Assembly: GCA_021827405.1 (NCBI GenBank)
Contig: JAKAVY010000009.1
Coordinates: 1 to 54,605 of the forward strand
From: Thermoplasmata archaeon
Lineage (GTDB): Archaea > Thermoplasmatota > Thermoplasmata > Lutacidiplasmatales > UBA184
Length of the DNA stretch: 54,605 nucleotides
Direction: 5' to 3'
This document shows positions 1 to 8,921 of this stretch, piece after piece. The notes beneath the pieces were generated by a model that made no database searches, was not told the origin of the DNA, and saw nothing but the letters and a program-made list of their open reading frames with translations. The first letter of the stretch is position 1; every line of letters begins with the position of its first letter. The position numbers and the translations under genes are program-made.

Positions 1-1170
1 ATCTCACCACCCTCTCAGCCCGGGATCGGCCTCCCGCCCCCCCCACCAGCACCCCCCAGACCCTGAGGGACAACGGGGACGAGCCTGGGAGAGACCCTTC
101 GTAAGGGAAGAGGCATCCCCCCAGGCGCCGAAAGGAGGGGAGAGCCCTACTCCCTCGTCCTTTCCCTCCTGCCCAACCCGGCCCCGGGGGATGGCGCCGG
201 GGCGCACGGTGCGCCCTGGGGAAGCGCGAAGCTAGGGCTGTCCCATTCCCGTCCACACCCATCCAGCAGGGGCGCCGTGCGGACGGGACTGAGGTGCTTG
301 GCCTCCTTCTCACCTCCTCCTTACCTTCCAGGGTCCGAGCGGATCCCGCAACGTCCTGGGGGCTCCCCTGTCGAGTCGCCAGGAGACGGAACGCGCCGGG
401 CCGAAGGGTCCCGAGTCCTCCGCGTGCTCCCCGGTGCTCAAGCAGAGGAGGGAGGGCGCCAATCACCGCAACCGCGCTGAGCGCTCCCCTAGCTGTGGAC
501 GACCCGTCCAGGTCCGCCGGGTTCCCACCCACCGATCTACGCTACCCTCGATCACCCGTCAGTGGCTGCAAGTAACCGCCTGCTCGCAGGCCCAATGGTC
601 CCTGACCCTAGAAGTGCCCGCCCCGGAGGGCTTCGCCAATCGCGACCGGATCTTTCGGACCTCGCAGAGATTCCGCAGTGTCCCCCGGCCACAACACCCC
701 GCCGCTACGCACCCGCCTTACGTGTCCAGGTTTTACAAAGTCGCCTGCTCGAGCTCGACGCAGCTCTGGAAGCTCCCGCGCCCCAACCCGAACTTCTGGA
801 GATGACCTGGCCGACCCGCCCACGAGGAACTGGTCAGAGGGACGGAAGATGCGGAGGCGGGGCTCCCGGTGGGGCCCTCCCTGGACCCGTTCCATGGGGT
901 GCACTCGAAGGGTGTCCAGTTTGACGTGGACCCACGGGCCTACGATCGAGGGACGGGCCCCGGAGTGCCGGGCGACGGGCAATTCTTGCCTCCGACGGCG
1001 GCTTGCGGATTACTTAGGTCCATCCGCGCCAAGCGGGGGGATGCCGTCGCCGGGAGCCGACGCTCAAGGCCGGACCGTCCTCCGCGTGTCGGGACTAGGA
1101 CCGACCGGCGCCCAGACCATCCCCCCGCGAGAGGGTCGCCGACAAGATCGCGCGTCCCAGGATCAGACCG
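1..1170. other. Gene-empty stretch at window start
   Basis: No recognisable protein or RNA gene was found. The open frames here are short, arginine/proline-rich and overlap on both strands, as expected by chance in GC-rich DNA. I looked by eye for tRNA T-loops, RNase P RNA and SRP RNA signatures on both strands and saw none. The stretch lies downstream of the leftward EF-1A/uS10 pair. It may hold an unrecognised structured RNA or a decayed gene. Confidence 0.5.
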
Positions 1171-1482
1171 CTAGGCCTTCAGCACGATCTCGATGTTCAC
1201 GCCGTCGGGGACCTGGATCCGCATCACCTGGCGAAGCGCCCGCTCGTCGGCGTCGATGTCGATGAGCCGCTTGTGGATCCGCATCTCCCAGTGGTCGATG
1301 GTGCTGGAGCCTCCCCCGTCCGGACCCTTGCGCACGGGGACCTTCAACCGCTTCGTGGGCAGCGGCACCGGTCCCACCATCCCGATGCCGGTCCGGCTGG
1401 AGATCTCCCGGATCTGGCCACAGACCGTGTCCACCTTCCGGGGGTCCGTCCCGCTCAGGGAGATGCGCGCTTTCTGGGGCAT
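1171..1482 (-). CDS. rps10: 30S ribosomal protein uS10
   Basis: Archaeal uS10, a 103-residue protein of the small-subunit head that contacts 16S rRNA. The N-terminus [13 protein letters not shown] and the middle segment [20 protein letters not shown] are typical, followed by the basic [19 protein letters not shown] region. The ATG at 1482 is chosen over an upstream GTG at 1494 because it matches the family N-terminus and has an AGGTGG ribosome-binding site just before it. It follows the EF-1A gene by 29 bases on the same strand, the usual archaeal EF-1A to uS10 order, so the two are probably co-transcribed. Identification is firm. Confidence 0.96.
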   Translation of the reverse strand: MPQKARISLSGTDPRKVDTVCGQIREISSRTGIGMVGPVPLPTKRLKVPVRKGPDGGGSSTIDHWEMRIHKRLIDIDADERALRQVMRIQVPDGVNIEIVLKA

Positions 1483-1511
1483 GGTCCGGACCACCTGGCG
1501 TCGAAAGGGGC

Positions 1512-2792
1512 CTACTCGCTCCGCTTCTTCAGGTCCACGATGACCCCGGCCGCGATGGTCTGCCCCATGTCCCGGATGGCGAAGCGCCCGAGCTGGGGGA
1601 ACTCCTTGTACTTCTCCACGACCAGAGGCTTCTTGGGGGTGATCTTCACGATCGCCGCATCGCCGGTCTTCAAGGTCTGGGGCTTCTCCTCGGCCGTCTG
1701 CCCCGTCTTGGGGTCCAGGCGCTTCTGCAGCTCGGTGAACTCACAGGCCACCTGGGCGGTGTGGCAGTGGAAGACCGGGGTGTAGCCCTCGGTGATCACC
1801 GAGGGATGGTTCAGCACCTGGATCTGGGCGATGAAGTACTCCGCCACGCTCGGCGGGCTGGAGACCGGCCCGGCCACGTCCCCCCGCTTGATGTCGTTCT
1901 TGTCGATCCCCCGGACGTTGAACCCAACGTTGTCCCCGGGCACGGCCTCGGTGAGCTGCTCGTGGTGCATCTCCACGCTCTTGACCTCCCCGCTCTTCCC
2001 CGAGGGATTGAAGATGATCTTGTCCCCGGGCTTGAGCTTCCCGGTCTCCACCCGCCCCACGGGGACCGTGCCGATCCCGGTGATGGTGTAGACATCCTGT
2101 ACGGGCAGGCGCAAAGGCTTGTCCGTGGGCTTCTCGGGGACCTGGAGGGCGTTCAGGGCCGCCATGAGGGTGGGCCCCTTGTACCAGGGCATGTTCGGAG
2201 AGGCGGTCTTGATGTTGTCGTCCTTGTACGCGGAGATGGGGATGAAGGTCACCTGTTCCGGGATCTTGTAGCCGATCCCCTTGAACAGCTTCGTGAGCTC
2301 CTCCTTCACCTCGTTGAACCGCTTCTCGGAGTAGGCGACCTCCTGACGGTCCATCTTGTTCACGGCGGCGATGACCTGGCGGATCCCGAGCGTCCGCGCC
2401 AGGAAGATGTGCTCCCGGGTCTGCTCCTGGACCCCCTCCGCCGCGGAACAGACCAGGACGGCCGCATCGGCCTGGCTGGTCCCGGTGATCATGTTCTTGA
2501 CGAAGTCCCGGTGGCCCGGGGCGTCGATGATGGTGAAGTAGTACTTGTCTGTGTCAAACCGCCGGTGCGCGATGTCGATGGTCACTCCGCGCTCCCGTTC
2601 CTCCTTTAGGTCATCCATGACCCAGGCGAACTCGAACGTGGCCTTCCCCTTCGCCTCGGCCTCCGAGCGGAACTTCTCGATCTCCTCTTGCCGGATCACC
2701 CCTGCGTCCAACAGGATCCGCCCGACGGTGGTGGACTTGCCGTGATCCACGTGACCAATGAAGACGAGGTTCATGTGCGGCTTCTGCGCCAT
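1512..2792 (-). CDS. tuf: Translation elongation factor 1-alpha (aEF1A)
   Basis: GTPase that delivers aminoacyl-tRNA to the ribosome, 426 residues from the ATG at 2792. The G motifs are clear: GHVDHGKST near residues 13-21, [11 protein letters not shown] (G3) and NKMD (G4), followed by the beta-barrel domains 2 and 3 that bind tRNA. A longer TTG reading at 2819 would add nine non-conserved residues, so the ATG is preferred. A TATA box at 2830-2838 sits about 40 bases upstream, giving a short leader. The downstream partner is rps10. The divergent neighbour is the sedolisin gene. Confidence 0.97.
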   Translation of the reverse strand: MAQKPHMNLVFIGHVDHGKSTTVGRILLDAGVIRQEEIEKFRSEAEAKGKATFEFAWVMDDLKEERERGVTIDIAHRRFDTDKYYFTIIDAPGHRDFVKNMITGTSQADAAVLVCSAAEGVQEQTREHIFLARTLGIRQVIAAVNKMDRQEVAYSEKRFNEVKEELTKLFKGIGYKIPEQVTFIPISAYKDDNIKTASPNMPWYKGPTLMAALNALQVPEKPTDKPLRLPVQDVYTITGIGTVPVGRVETGKLKPGDKIIFNPSGKSGEVKSVEMHHEQLTEAVPGDNVGFNVRGIDKNDIKRGDVAGPVSSPPSVAEYFIAQIQVLNHPSVITEGYTPVFHCHTAQVACEFTELQKRLDPKTGQTAEEKPQTLKTGDAAIVKITPKKPLVVEKYKEFPQLGRFAIRDMGQTIAAGVIVDLKKRSE

Positions 2793-2829
2793 GGGTGACT
2801 TGAGCTCCGGGCGGCCCAAGGGGTTCCCC

Positions 2830-2838
2830 TATATAAGG
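2830..2838. promoter_or_regulatory. TATA box between EF-1A and sedolisin genes
   Basis: The run TATATAAGG reads as a TATA element on both strands. It lies about 40 bases before the leftward EF-1A start and about 70 bases before the rightward protease start. The EF-1A assignment is the stronger one. Confidence 0.6.
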
Positions 2839-2906
2839 GGTAAGCCGTCTTGACAAGCGGTACCGGCGAGCCGGGGCAAAGACCCCCCTTCCGGCGACCT
2901 GCTCGG

Positions 2907-5900
2907 ATGTTCCACGAAGCCCCTCCCCAGAAGATCCTGGCCGCCCGGAGCGTGGCCCTCTGCGCGCTCCTCCTCCTCTCCGCCCTCCTCCTTCCTGGGC
3001 CCGTCCAGGGACGGGGTGTCACGGGCCTGTCCTCCTCCTCGGGCTCGCCGGGCAGCCTCGCCCTCCTCGCCCCCTCGCTCCCCGGGGCCCCCCCCCTCGC
3101 CCAAGGCTACTCCCGGGTCGGTCCCGAGCCCAAGGCGGACCACGTGGCCACCGTGTTGGCCTTGACCCCAGGGAACCTCCCAGGCCTTGAGCAATACGCC
3201 CGCGAGGGCACCCGCGTCCCCCCTCTCACCCCGGCCCAGGTGATGAGCCGCTTCGGACCCGCCCCTTCCGCCGTGAACGCCCTTACCCAGTACCTCCATT
3301 CGGCCGGGCTTCAGATCCGGGCGCCGACCGACGGATGGGACTGGGAAGTGACCGGCTCCGCGGGAGCGTTCGAGGCCGCCTTCCATACCCAGCTGACGCG
3401 CTACTCGGGAGCCGCCGGCGGCTCCTCCCAGGTGGTCTTCACGGCCCCCCCGACCCTCCCGGCCGGGCTACCGGTGAGCGCGCTGGCCTCCCCCTCGGAC
3501 ACCTCCCTGTTCTCCCCGGTCGGACTTCAGGCCCAGATCCCTTCCAGCCCTCCGTCCCCCTCCTCGGGAGGGGCGGCGGTCTGCCCGACCGGCGGCCTTA
3601 CCCCGGCCGTGGTCCAGGGCGCCTACAACGTCACGCCCGTGATCGCCGGGGGTTCGCGGGGTCAGGGGGTCACCATCGGGATCGTCGACGCCTACGATTC
3701 GGCCGAGCCCCAACCCACCATCCTCTCGGACCTCCAGAGCTTCTCCTCGTGCTTCGGCCTCCCCTCCCCTGCGATCACTTTCAGTTACCCCGTCCCCGGG
3801 GGGAACATGAACAGCTCCACCTCCAGCGGCTGGGGCCTGGAGATCGCCCTCGACACGCAGTGGTCCCACGCTTCCGCCCCGGACGCCTCCATCGATCTGG
3901 TCCTGTCCCCCAACAGTGGCTACGGCCTCTACTACGGGGTCGCTTCCCTCGTCGCCCAGGACCAAGTGGGGGTCATCTCCCTCTCCTGGGGAGAGTCCGA
4001 GCTGGGCATCTACAATGGAGGCCCCTGCAGCTTCCAGTGCAACGCCACCACCGATGGGTCCTTCGCGTTGCTCGGGCCCCCCCTTGCCGCCGCCGCGGCC
4101 GAGGGGATCGACGTCTTTGTGGCCAGCGGCGACTGCGGGGCCAACGGCGGGACGCCCCTCTATTCCCCCTGGTTCCCCGCCTCCGACCCTTTTGCCATCG
4201 GGGTGGGAGGCACCCAGTTGAACGTGACGGGGGACCAGTACCGGAGCGAGAACGGCTGGAGCGGCACCCAGACCACCTGCAACAACCAGGGAGGCTCCGG
4301 GGGCGGCTTCTCGGTCCTTCCCCGACCTCCCTGGCAGACGGGACCCGGGTTCAGCCGGTTCCCCGGCCAGACCACCCGGGGGGTCCCCGACGTCTCGCTG
4401 GTGGCGGGGACCGCGCTCGGGATGATCTTCCAGGGGAACGACGCCTACGTGGAGGGGACCAGCGACGCGGCTCCCCAATGGGCGGGCTATGCGGCCCTGC
4501 TCGCCTCCGCCAAGGGGACCAGCCATCCGGGATTCCTCGCCCCCGGGCTCTACGCGGTGCTCAACTCCAGCGCTTACCCGGTCGCCTTCCATCCGATCCT
4601 CTCCGGCTGGAACGGCTATACCGCCGGCTACGGTTGGAACCCGGTGACCGGCATCGGCACCCCCAACTTCTCGGTCCTGCTCTCGGACCTTCTGGCACAG
4701 ACCCTTCCGACCGCGACCCCCCCCCAGGGCATGGTCCTCAAGGCCGCCCCGGGGGCCGGGCCCGCTCCCCTCACCGTCACTTTCACGGCCTCCCCGGAGA
4801 ACTTCTCGCTGTACCAGTACGCCTTCGGGGATGTGGGGCCCCCCTACGATGAGTTCAACGCCACCACCACGCCCCAGGACACGATCGCCCATACCTACGG
4901 GCTCCCCGGCACTTACACAGCCTACGCCGTGGGGTACTCGTCCACGGGGACCGGGGTCACCAATGCGGTGGTCCTCAACGTCGGGAACGCCGGGCCCCTG
5001 ACGGTGAACCTCACCGCCACCCCCGCGGATCCCACCGCCGGGGAACCCGTCACCTTCACCGCCACCGCTTCGGGGGGGACGGGTCCGTACGCCTTCGGCT
5101 TCCTCTTCGGGGACGGGAGCTCCCAACTCGGCTGGGGGGCCGGGGGTCCCCAGACGGTCCACACCTACCCCCAGAACGGCAGCTACCGGGTCAGCGTGGT
5201 CGCCAACGACTCTTCGACCCCCCAGCGGGGCGGGGTCGCCACTCTATGTCTCCGGGTGGGGAACGTCGCCCAGTCCTGCCCGTCCGACCTCCCGACGCTC
5301 GTGACGGACCTGGCCCCGCAAGAGACGACGCTGGCGAGCGGGGCCTCGATCGGCGTGAACGTGACGGTGACCTACAACGGGCTGCCGGTGGTCGCCAACG
5401 TGACCGCTTCGGCCTCCCAGGGGCGGTTCCTGGCCCCGACCGGGACCACGAACGCCTCCGGGCAGCTCTCCCTCCGGTACGTGGCCCCCACCCTTTCGAC
5501 CTCCACCTTCGTCCACCTTTACGCCAATGCCAGCGGGTCAGGGTTCTCCACCGGGCTGGGCCGCTCCGCCCTGGTGGTGAACCCTGTCAGCGGGCCGTCC
5601 CTAACGGGCGCGGTCACCGTCCTGGGGAGCCCCCTCCTCTCCGGCACCGGCCAGGGAGTGGTCGTCCGCCAGTCCGTCCTTCTGACCGGGCTTCCGGCCC
5701 GGGGCGTGACCGCCTTCCTGAACACCACCGTCGGGAGCCTGAAGGAGGCCACCCTCGCCATGCCGCAGCAGCCCGTTTCCGTCGCCTCGGACCTCCTGAC
5801 GCTTCCCTTGGTGACCACGCTCCTTCCCGGGTCCCTCACCCTCGAGCTCACAGCCCCCGGTTTCACCCCGTTCGCAGAGCAGCTGAACTTCACGGTGGTC

Positions 5901-6704
5901 CCGGCCCCCGGCTCGACGCCGCTGGTCGCCGAACTGACCCTTCCCAGCCTCGTCCCGAGCCTGGGCCGGGTGCCCGTTCAGGTCTCGGTCTTCCAAGGGC
6001 CGGGGATGAGCCTCCCCCTCTCTCCGGCCGGGCTCAGCTTCGGAGCGAGGCTCTCCGGGGTCCCGGTCGTCTTGGCGCTGAACCAGACCGCCCCGGGAAG
6101 CTATGCCGGCGACCTCAGCGCCCCGGCCACGCTGGTCTCCCAGCTCTACACCCTTTCCCTGAACCTGACCGCGCCCGGGTACTCCTCGGCGAGCGTCGCG
6201 GCCGTCCTGAACGTCACCGGCGCCACGGGGGCCTTGGCCCTCCGGATCGTCGCGCCAGGCTCCTGGACCCCCGGGGAGACCCTGACCCTGGAGATCCTGG
6301 TCTCTTCCGCCAACCTCCCCGGGAGCCGCCTCGGAGGCGCCGCGCTCTCCGTTAAGTTGAGCGGCGGGACACCGGACAGCGCAGAGCTCTCCAGTGACGT
6401 GGAGGGGGTGGCGAACCTCACCTACACCGCCCCCAATGCCCGGGAGACCGTCATGGTGACGGTGCTGGCCTCCGCGTACCCGTACGAGAGCAACCGGACG
6501 TCCGCCAATTTCTCCGTCTCCCAACCCTCCTTGGCCTCCCTCCTGCCGGAGTTGTTCGTCTACGTGATCCTCCCGGTGGGGACCATCCTCGCGGTGGTCG
6601 TCGCTTTCCTGCTCCTAAGAAAACCCGCCCCCAAGCACCCTCCGGTCTGGGTCCCTCCATGGCAGCCCCCCCCGTCCGCCCCGGGTCCCCCCCCTGTAGG
6701 CTAA
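2907..6704 (+). CDS. Surface-anchored sedolisin (S53) acid protease with PKD-like repeats
   Basis: About 1265 residues from the ATG at 2907; an upstream TTG at 2850 is too close to the TATA box. A hydrophobic signal peptide (residues 10-33) is followed by a pro-kumamolisin-type propeptide and an S53 catalytic domain. Visible catalytic residues are E312 and D316 in GWGLEIALDTQW, D409 in VASGDCGANG, and S519 in VEGTSDAAPQWAG. A late calcium-site-like motif reads YGWNPVTGIGTPN. Two PKD-like domains, Ig-like segments rich in N-x-S/T sites, and a C-terminal transmembrane helix with a Lys/Pro-rich tail follow. The domain order means the protease is held outside the membrane. S53 enzymes work at acidic pH, which would suit an acidic habitat. 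The substrate is unknown; extracellular protein scavenging is likely. Confidence 0.9.
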   Translation: MFHEAPPQKILAARSVALCALLLLSALLLPGPVQGRGVTGLSSSSGSPGSLALLAPSLPGAPPLAQGYSRVGPEPKADHVATVLALTPGNLPGLEQYAREGTRVPPLTPAQVMSRFGPAPSAVNALTQYLHSAGLQIRAPTDGWDWEVTGSAGAFEAAFHTQLTRYSGAAGGSSQVVFTAPPTLPAGLPVSALASPSDTSLFSPVGLQAQIPSSPPSPSSGGAAVCPTGGLTPAVVQGAYNVTPVIAGGSRGQGVTIGIVDAYDSAEPQPTILSDLQSFSSCFGLPSPAITFSYPVPGGNMNSSTSSGWGLEIALDTQWSHASAPDASIDLVLSPNSGYGLYYGVASLVAQDQVGVISLSWGESELGIYNGGPCSFQCNATTDGSFALLGPPLAAAAAEGIDVFVASGDCGANGGTPLYSPWFPASDPFAIGVGGTQLNVTGDQYRSENGWSGTQTTCNNQGGSGGGFSVLPRPPWQTGPGFSRFPGQTTRGVPDVSLVAGTALGMIFQGNDAYVEGTSDAAPQWAGYAALLASAKGTSHPGFLAPGLYAVLNSSAYPVAFHPILSGWNGYTAGYGWNPVTGIGTPNFSVLLSDLLAQTLPTATPPQGMVLKAAPGAGPAPLTVTFTASPENFSLYQYAFGDVGPPYDEFNATTTPQDTIAHTYGLPGTYTAYAVGYSSTGTGVTNAVVLNVGNAGPLTVNLTATPADPTAGEPVTFTATASGGTGPYAFGFLFGDGSSQLGWGAGGPQTVHTYPQNGSYRVSVVANDSSTPQRGGVATLCLRVGNVAQSCPSDLPTLVTDLAPQETTLASGASIGVNVTVTYNGLPVVANVTASASQGRFLAPTGTTNASGQLSLRYVAPTLSTSTFVHLYANASGSGFSTGLGRSALVVNPVSGPSLTGAVTVLGSPLLSGTGQGVVVRQSVLLTGLPARGVTAFLNTTVGSLKEATLAMPQQPVSVASDLLTLPLVTTLLPGSLTLELTAPGFTPFAEQLNFTVVPAPGSTPLVAELTLPSLVPSLGRVPVQVSVFQGPGMSLPLSPAGLSFGARLSGVPVVLALNQTAPGSYAGDLSAPATLVSQLYTLSLNLTAPGYSSASVAAVLNVTGATGALALRIVAPGSWTPGETLTLEILVSSANLPGSRLGGAALSVKLSGGTPDSAELSSDVEGVANLTYTAPNARETVMVTVLASAYPYESNRTSANFSVSQPSLASLLPELFVYVILPVGTILAVVVAFLLLRKPAPKHPPVWVPPWQPPPSAPGPPPVG

Positions 6705-6776
6705 TAACCCGCCAGGTATCCGGCTGCCCGAGGTCCTTTCCGCGGTCTAACCCACCCCGGTAGAGGCGCCGGAACC

Positions 6777-7394
6777 TTGCCCAGTCTGGAGGAGGGAGAG
6801 GGGACCCGGTCCGTATCGACCCGGGAGGCGACCTACCCCAGGCGCCATCCGGTGGACGGGGTGCTCCTGGACATGGGCGATACCCTCATCGAGGAGGGCC
6901 CCTTCCTTCCCGGCCGGTCCCCGCTCATCCCGGGGGTAGGCGAGACGCTGACCCTTCTCTACGGGAGATACCGTTTGGGCCTGGTCACGAACACCGATCA
7001 GGCCGGGCGGGCGGAGGTCTCCCAGGCCCTGGACCGGCTGGGGATCGGCCGGTACTTCTCCGTGGTCGTGACCTCGTCGGACGTGGGATGGCCGAAGCCG
7101 CACCCGTTCATCTTCGAGGCCGCCCTCTCGAGCCTGGGACTTCCCCCGGACCGGACCGTGATGGTGGGGAACCATCTGGCCAAGGACGTGGCGGGGGCCA
7201 AGGCCCTGGGGATGCGGACCGTCCACTTCCGCTGGAGCCCCCGTTACCCCGCCTTCCCCCGGGGCGAGGAGGAGCGACCGACGCTGGCCATCGGGGATTT
7301 CGTGGAGCTTCCCGAGGCCCTGTGGCGCCTCGAGGCCCTTCCTTGTCCAGCGCCCAGGGCGCCGGTGGACACAGGGGAGGAACATGATCTGTGA
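6777..7394 (+). CDS. HAD-superfamily hydrolase
   Basis: Phosphatase-like Rossmann protein of up to 205 residues. Motif I is LLDMGDTL (nucleophile and acid Asp), motif II is VTNTDQ and motif III is the Lys of WPKPHP. Motif IV reads VGNHLAKDVAGAK: the Asp is present, but the usual first GD is replaced by GN. The start is uncertain, as the listed TTG gives a charged non-conserved leader and a GTG at 6852, just before the DGVLLDMGDT strand, is possible. The gene overlaps the aMBF1 gene by 11 bases, so the two are probably translated from one message. The substrate cannot be told from sequence. Confidence 0.8.
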   Translation: MPSLEEGEGTRSVSTREATYPRRHPVDGVLLDMGDTLIEEGPFLPGRSPLIPGVGETLTLLYGRYRLGLVTNTDQAGRAEVSQALDRLGIGRYFSVVVTSSDVGWPKPHPFIFEAALSSLGLPPDRTVMVGNHLAKDVAGAKALGMRTVHFRWSPRYPAFPRGEEERPTLAIGDFVELPEALWRLEALPCPAPRAPVDTGEEHDL

Positions 7395-7824
7395 GATGTG
7401 TGGCCGCGACACCGAGAGCGTGACGCCGGTGAACGTGGAGGGCTCGGTACTTCGGGTGTGCAACGCCTGTTTGAAGTTCGGTCGCCCGCTGGGGTCGCCG
7501 GCGGGGCCTGGGGCCCCCCGACAGGGGCCGGACCGCGAGGCGCTCCACGAGCGCCTCGGGAAGGCCCAGGGGCGGGGGCTGGAGCGGGACCTCTTCGCGG
7601 AGCTGCCGGAGCGGGAGCTCGACCCGGACTGGAGCCGCACCATCCGGCAGACCCGGGAGCGTCTGGGCCTCACCCAGGAGCAGTTCGGTCAACGGATCAA
7701 CGAGAAGACCAGCGTGGTCCACAAGCTGGAATCCGGGGCCATCGCCCCCCCGGATGCGCTGGTCCGCAAGATCGAACGCACCTTCAAGGTCCGGCTCACC
7801 GCTCGACCCGGGAGCCCCCCTTAG
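7384..7824 (+). CDS. Multiprotein bridging factor aMBF1
   Basis: Archaeal MBF1 homologue, 146 residues. An N-terminal zinc ribbon (CEMC near residue 3 and CNAC near residue 28) is followed by a charged linker and a lambda-Cro type helix-turn-helix (about 80-138) containing IRQTRERLGLTQEQFGQRI and SVVHKLESGAIAPP. MBF1 links to the basal transcription machinery and, in archaea, associates with the ribosome. The short leader typical of the family (MICEMCGRD) fixes the ATG at 7384. It overlaps the preceding HAD gene and converges on argF 15 bases away. Confidence 0.93.
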   Translation: MICEMCGRDTESVTPVNVEGSVLRVCNACLKFGRPLGSPAGPGAPRQGPDREALHERLGKAQGRGLERDLFAELPERELDPDWSRTIRQTRERLGLTQEQFGQRINEKTSVVHKLESGAIAPPDALVRKIERTFKVRLTARPGSPP

Positions 7825-7839
7825 GCCCCCCGGGGGGCC

Positions 7840-8805
7840 TCACCGCGGGCGTCGGCCCGGCCCGAGGAAAAGCTCGAGGATCGCCTTCTGCGCGTGCAGC
7901 CGGTTCTCCGCCTGGTCCCAGATCGCCTGGCGGTCCCCGTCCATGACCTCGTCGGTGATCTCCAGGCCCCGGTGGGCGGGAAGGTCGTGCATGGCGAAGG
8001 CCCCGGGCTTGGCCCGGTCCAGGAGGGCGCGGTTCACCTGGTAGCCGGCGAAGGCCGCCTTCCGTTCCGCCTCCTCCGCCTCGTCCCCCATGGAGACCCA
8101 GACATCCGTGTAGAGGGCGTCCGCCCCCTTCGCCGCCTCCCGGGGGGAGACCACGATCTCGGAAGCGGCACCGGCCTCGGCGGCGAGCGCCCGCGCCTGG
8201 GCGACCACCTCGGCCGGCGGGCGATACTCCTGGGGTATGGCCGCGACGAAGTCCAAGCCTACCAGCGCGCTGCCGAGCAGAAGGGAGTTCAGCACGTTGT
8301 TCCCGTCCCCGATGTAGGCCAGGCGCCGGCCCCGGAAACCCCCCTTCCAGCGTTCGCTCAGGGTGAGGAGGTCGGCCACGACCTGGCAGGGATGCTCCCG
8401 GTCGTCCAAAGCGTTGATCACGGGGACGGAGGAAGCGTGTGCGAGGGCCTCCTCGTCTTGGTGCCGGAACGCCCGGTAGATGATCCCGTGGTAGTAGCGG
8501 GAGAGCACCCGGGCGGTGTCGGGGATGGTCTCGCCCCGCCCCAACTGCATGTCCTGGGGGGAAAGATACACCGCGTGCCCTCCCAGCTCCGTCATGGCCA
8601 GCTCGAAGGAGCTCCGGGTCCGGGTGGAGGGCTTCTCGAAGATCATGGCCAGCGCCCTCCCTCGGAACGGTGTGCCCAGCCGGCCCGCCTGTCGCTGGGC
8701 CTTGAGCACGGAGGCCCGTTTGAGCAGCGCCGGCAGGTCGTCCTTCAGGTCCAGGATGGACAGCAGGTGGCGAGGCCCCGGCGGGGAGACGGTCTGCTTC
8801 GGCAT
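7840..8805 (-). CDS. argF: Ornithine carbamoyltransferase-like protein
   Basis: Carbamoyltransferase (321 residues) that would make citrulline from ornithine and carbamoyl phosphate in arginine synthesis. The carbamoyl-phosphate loop STRTRSSFE, the DDREHPCQ motif, and the ornithine-type DVWVSMGDE loop are all present. The usual HCLP motif reads HDLP: Asp 274 (codon at 7984-7986) replaces the Cys that normally contacts ornithine, while PAHRG is kept. The ATG at 8805 is chosen because it begins the conserved region; the upstream extension looks non-coding. It is divergent from an M20 amidohydrolase. Ornithine transcarbamylase is still the best call, but the Asp leaves room for a related substrate. 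Confidence 0.85.
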   Translation of the reverse strand: MPKQTVSPPGPRHLLSILDLKDDLPALLKRASVLKAQRQAGRLGTPFRGRALAMIFEKPSTRTRSSFELAMTELGGHAVYLSPQDMQLGRGETIPDTARVLSRYYHGIIYRAFRHQDEEALAHASSVPVINALDDREHPCQVVADLLTLSERWKGGFRGRRLAYIGDGNNVLNSLLLGSALVGLDFVAAIPQEYRPPAEVVAQARALAAEAGAASEIVVSPREAAKGADALYTDVWVSMGDEAEEAERKAAFAGYQVNRALLDRAKPGAFAMHDLPAHRGLEITDEVMDGDRQAIWDQAENRLHAQKAILELFLGPGRRPR

Positions 8806-8921
8806 GCCCGACGATGAGAAAGAGAGCCTCTTAGCCGTTCCGTCACACGAGGGACACCCGGGGCCCGGGATGCCTTCCGGACCCCAGGAAAGTCTTAGGG
8901 GGAACAAGGAGTCCCCTTCCC

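Noticed and set aside
562-1265. Overlapping short frames in the first kilobase
   Set aside because: No conserved motif, no start signal and mutually overlapping on both strands.
1761-2609. 282-residue plus-strand frame over EF-1A
   Set aside because: Antisense shadow of EF-1A; no domain and skewed Val/Asp/Gly composition.
3468-5162. 564-residue frame on the minus strand inside the sedolisin gene
   Set aside because: It is Gly/Arg-rich with no motif and is the antisense shadow of a clearly coding GC-rich gene.
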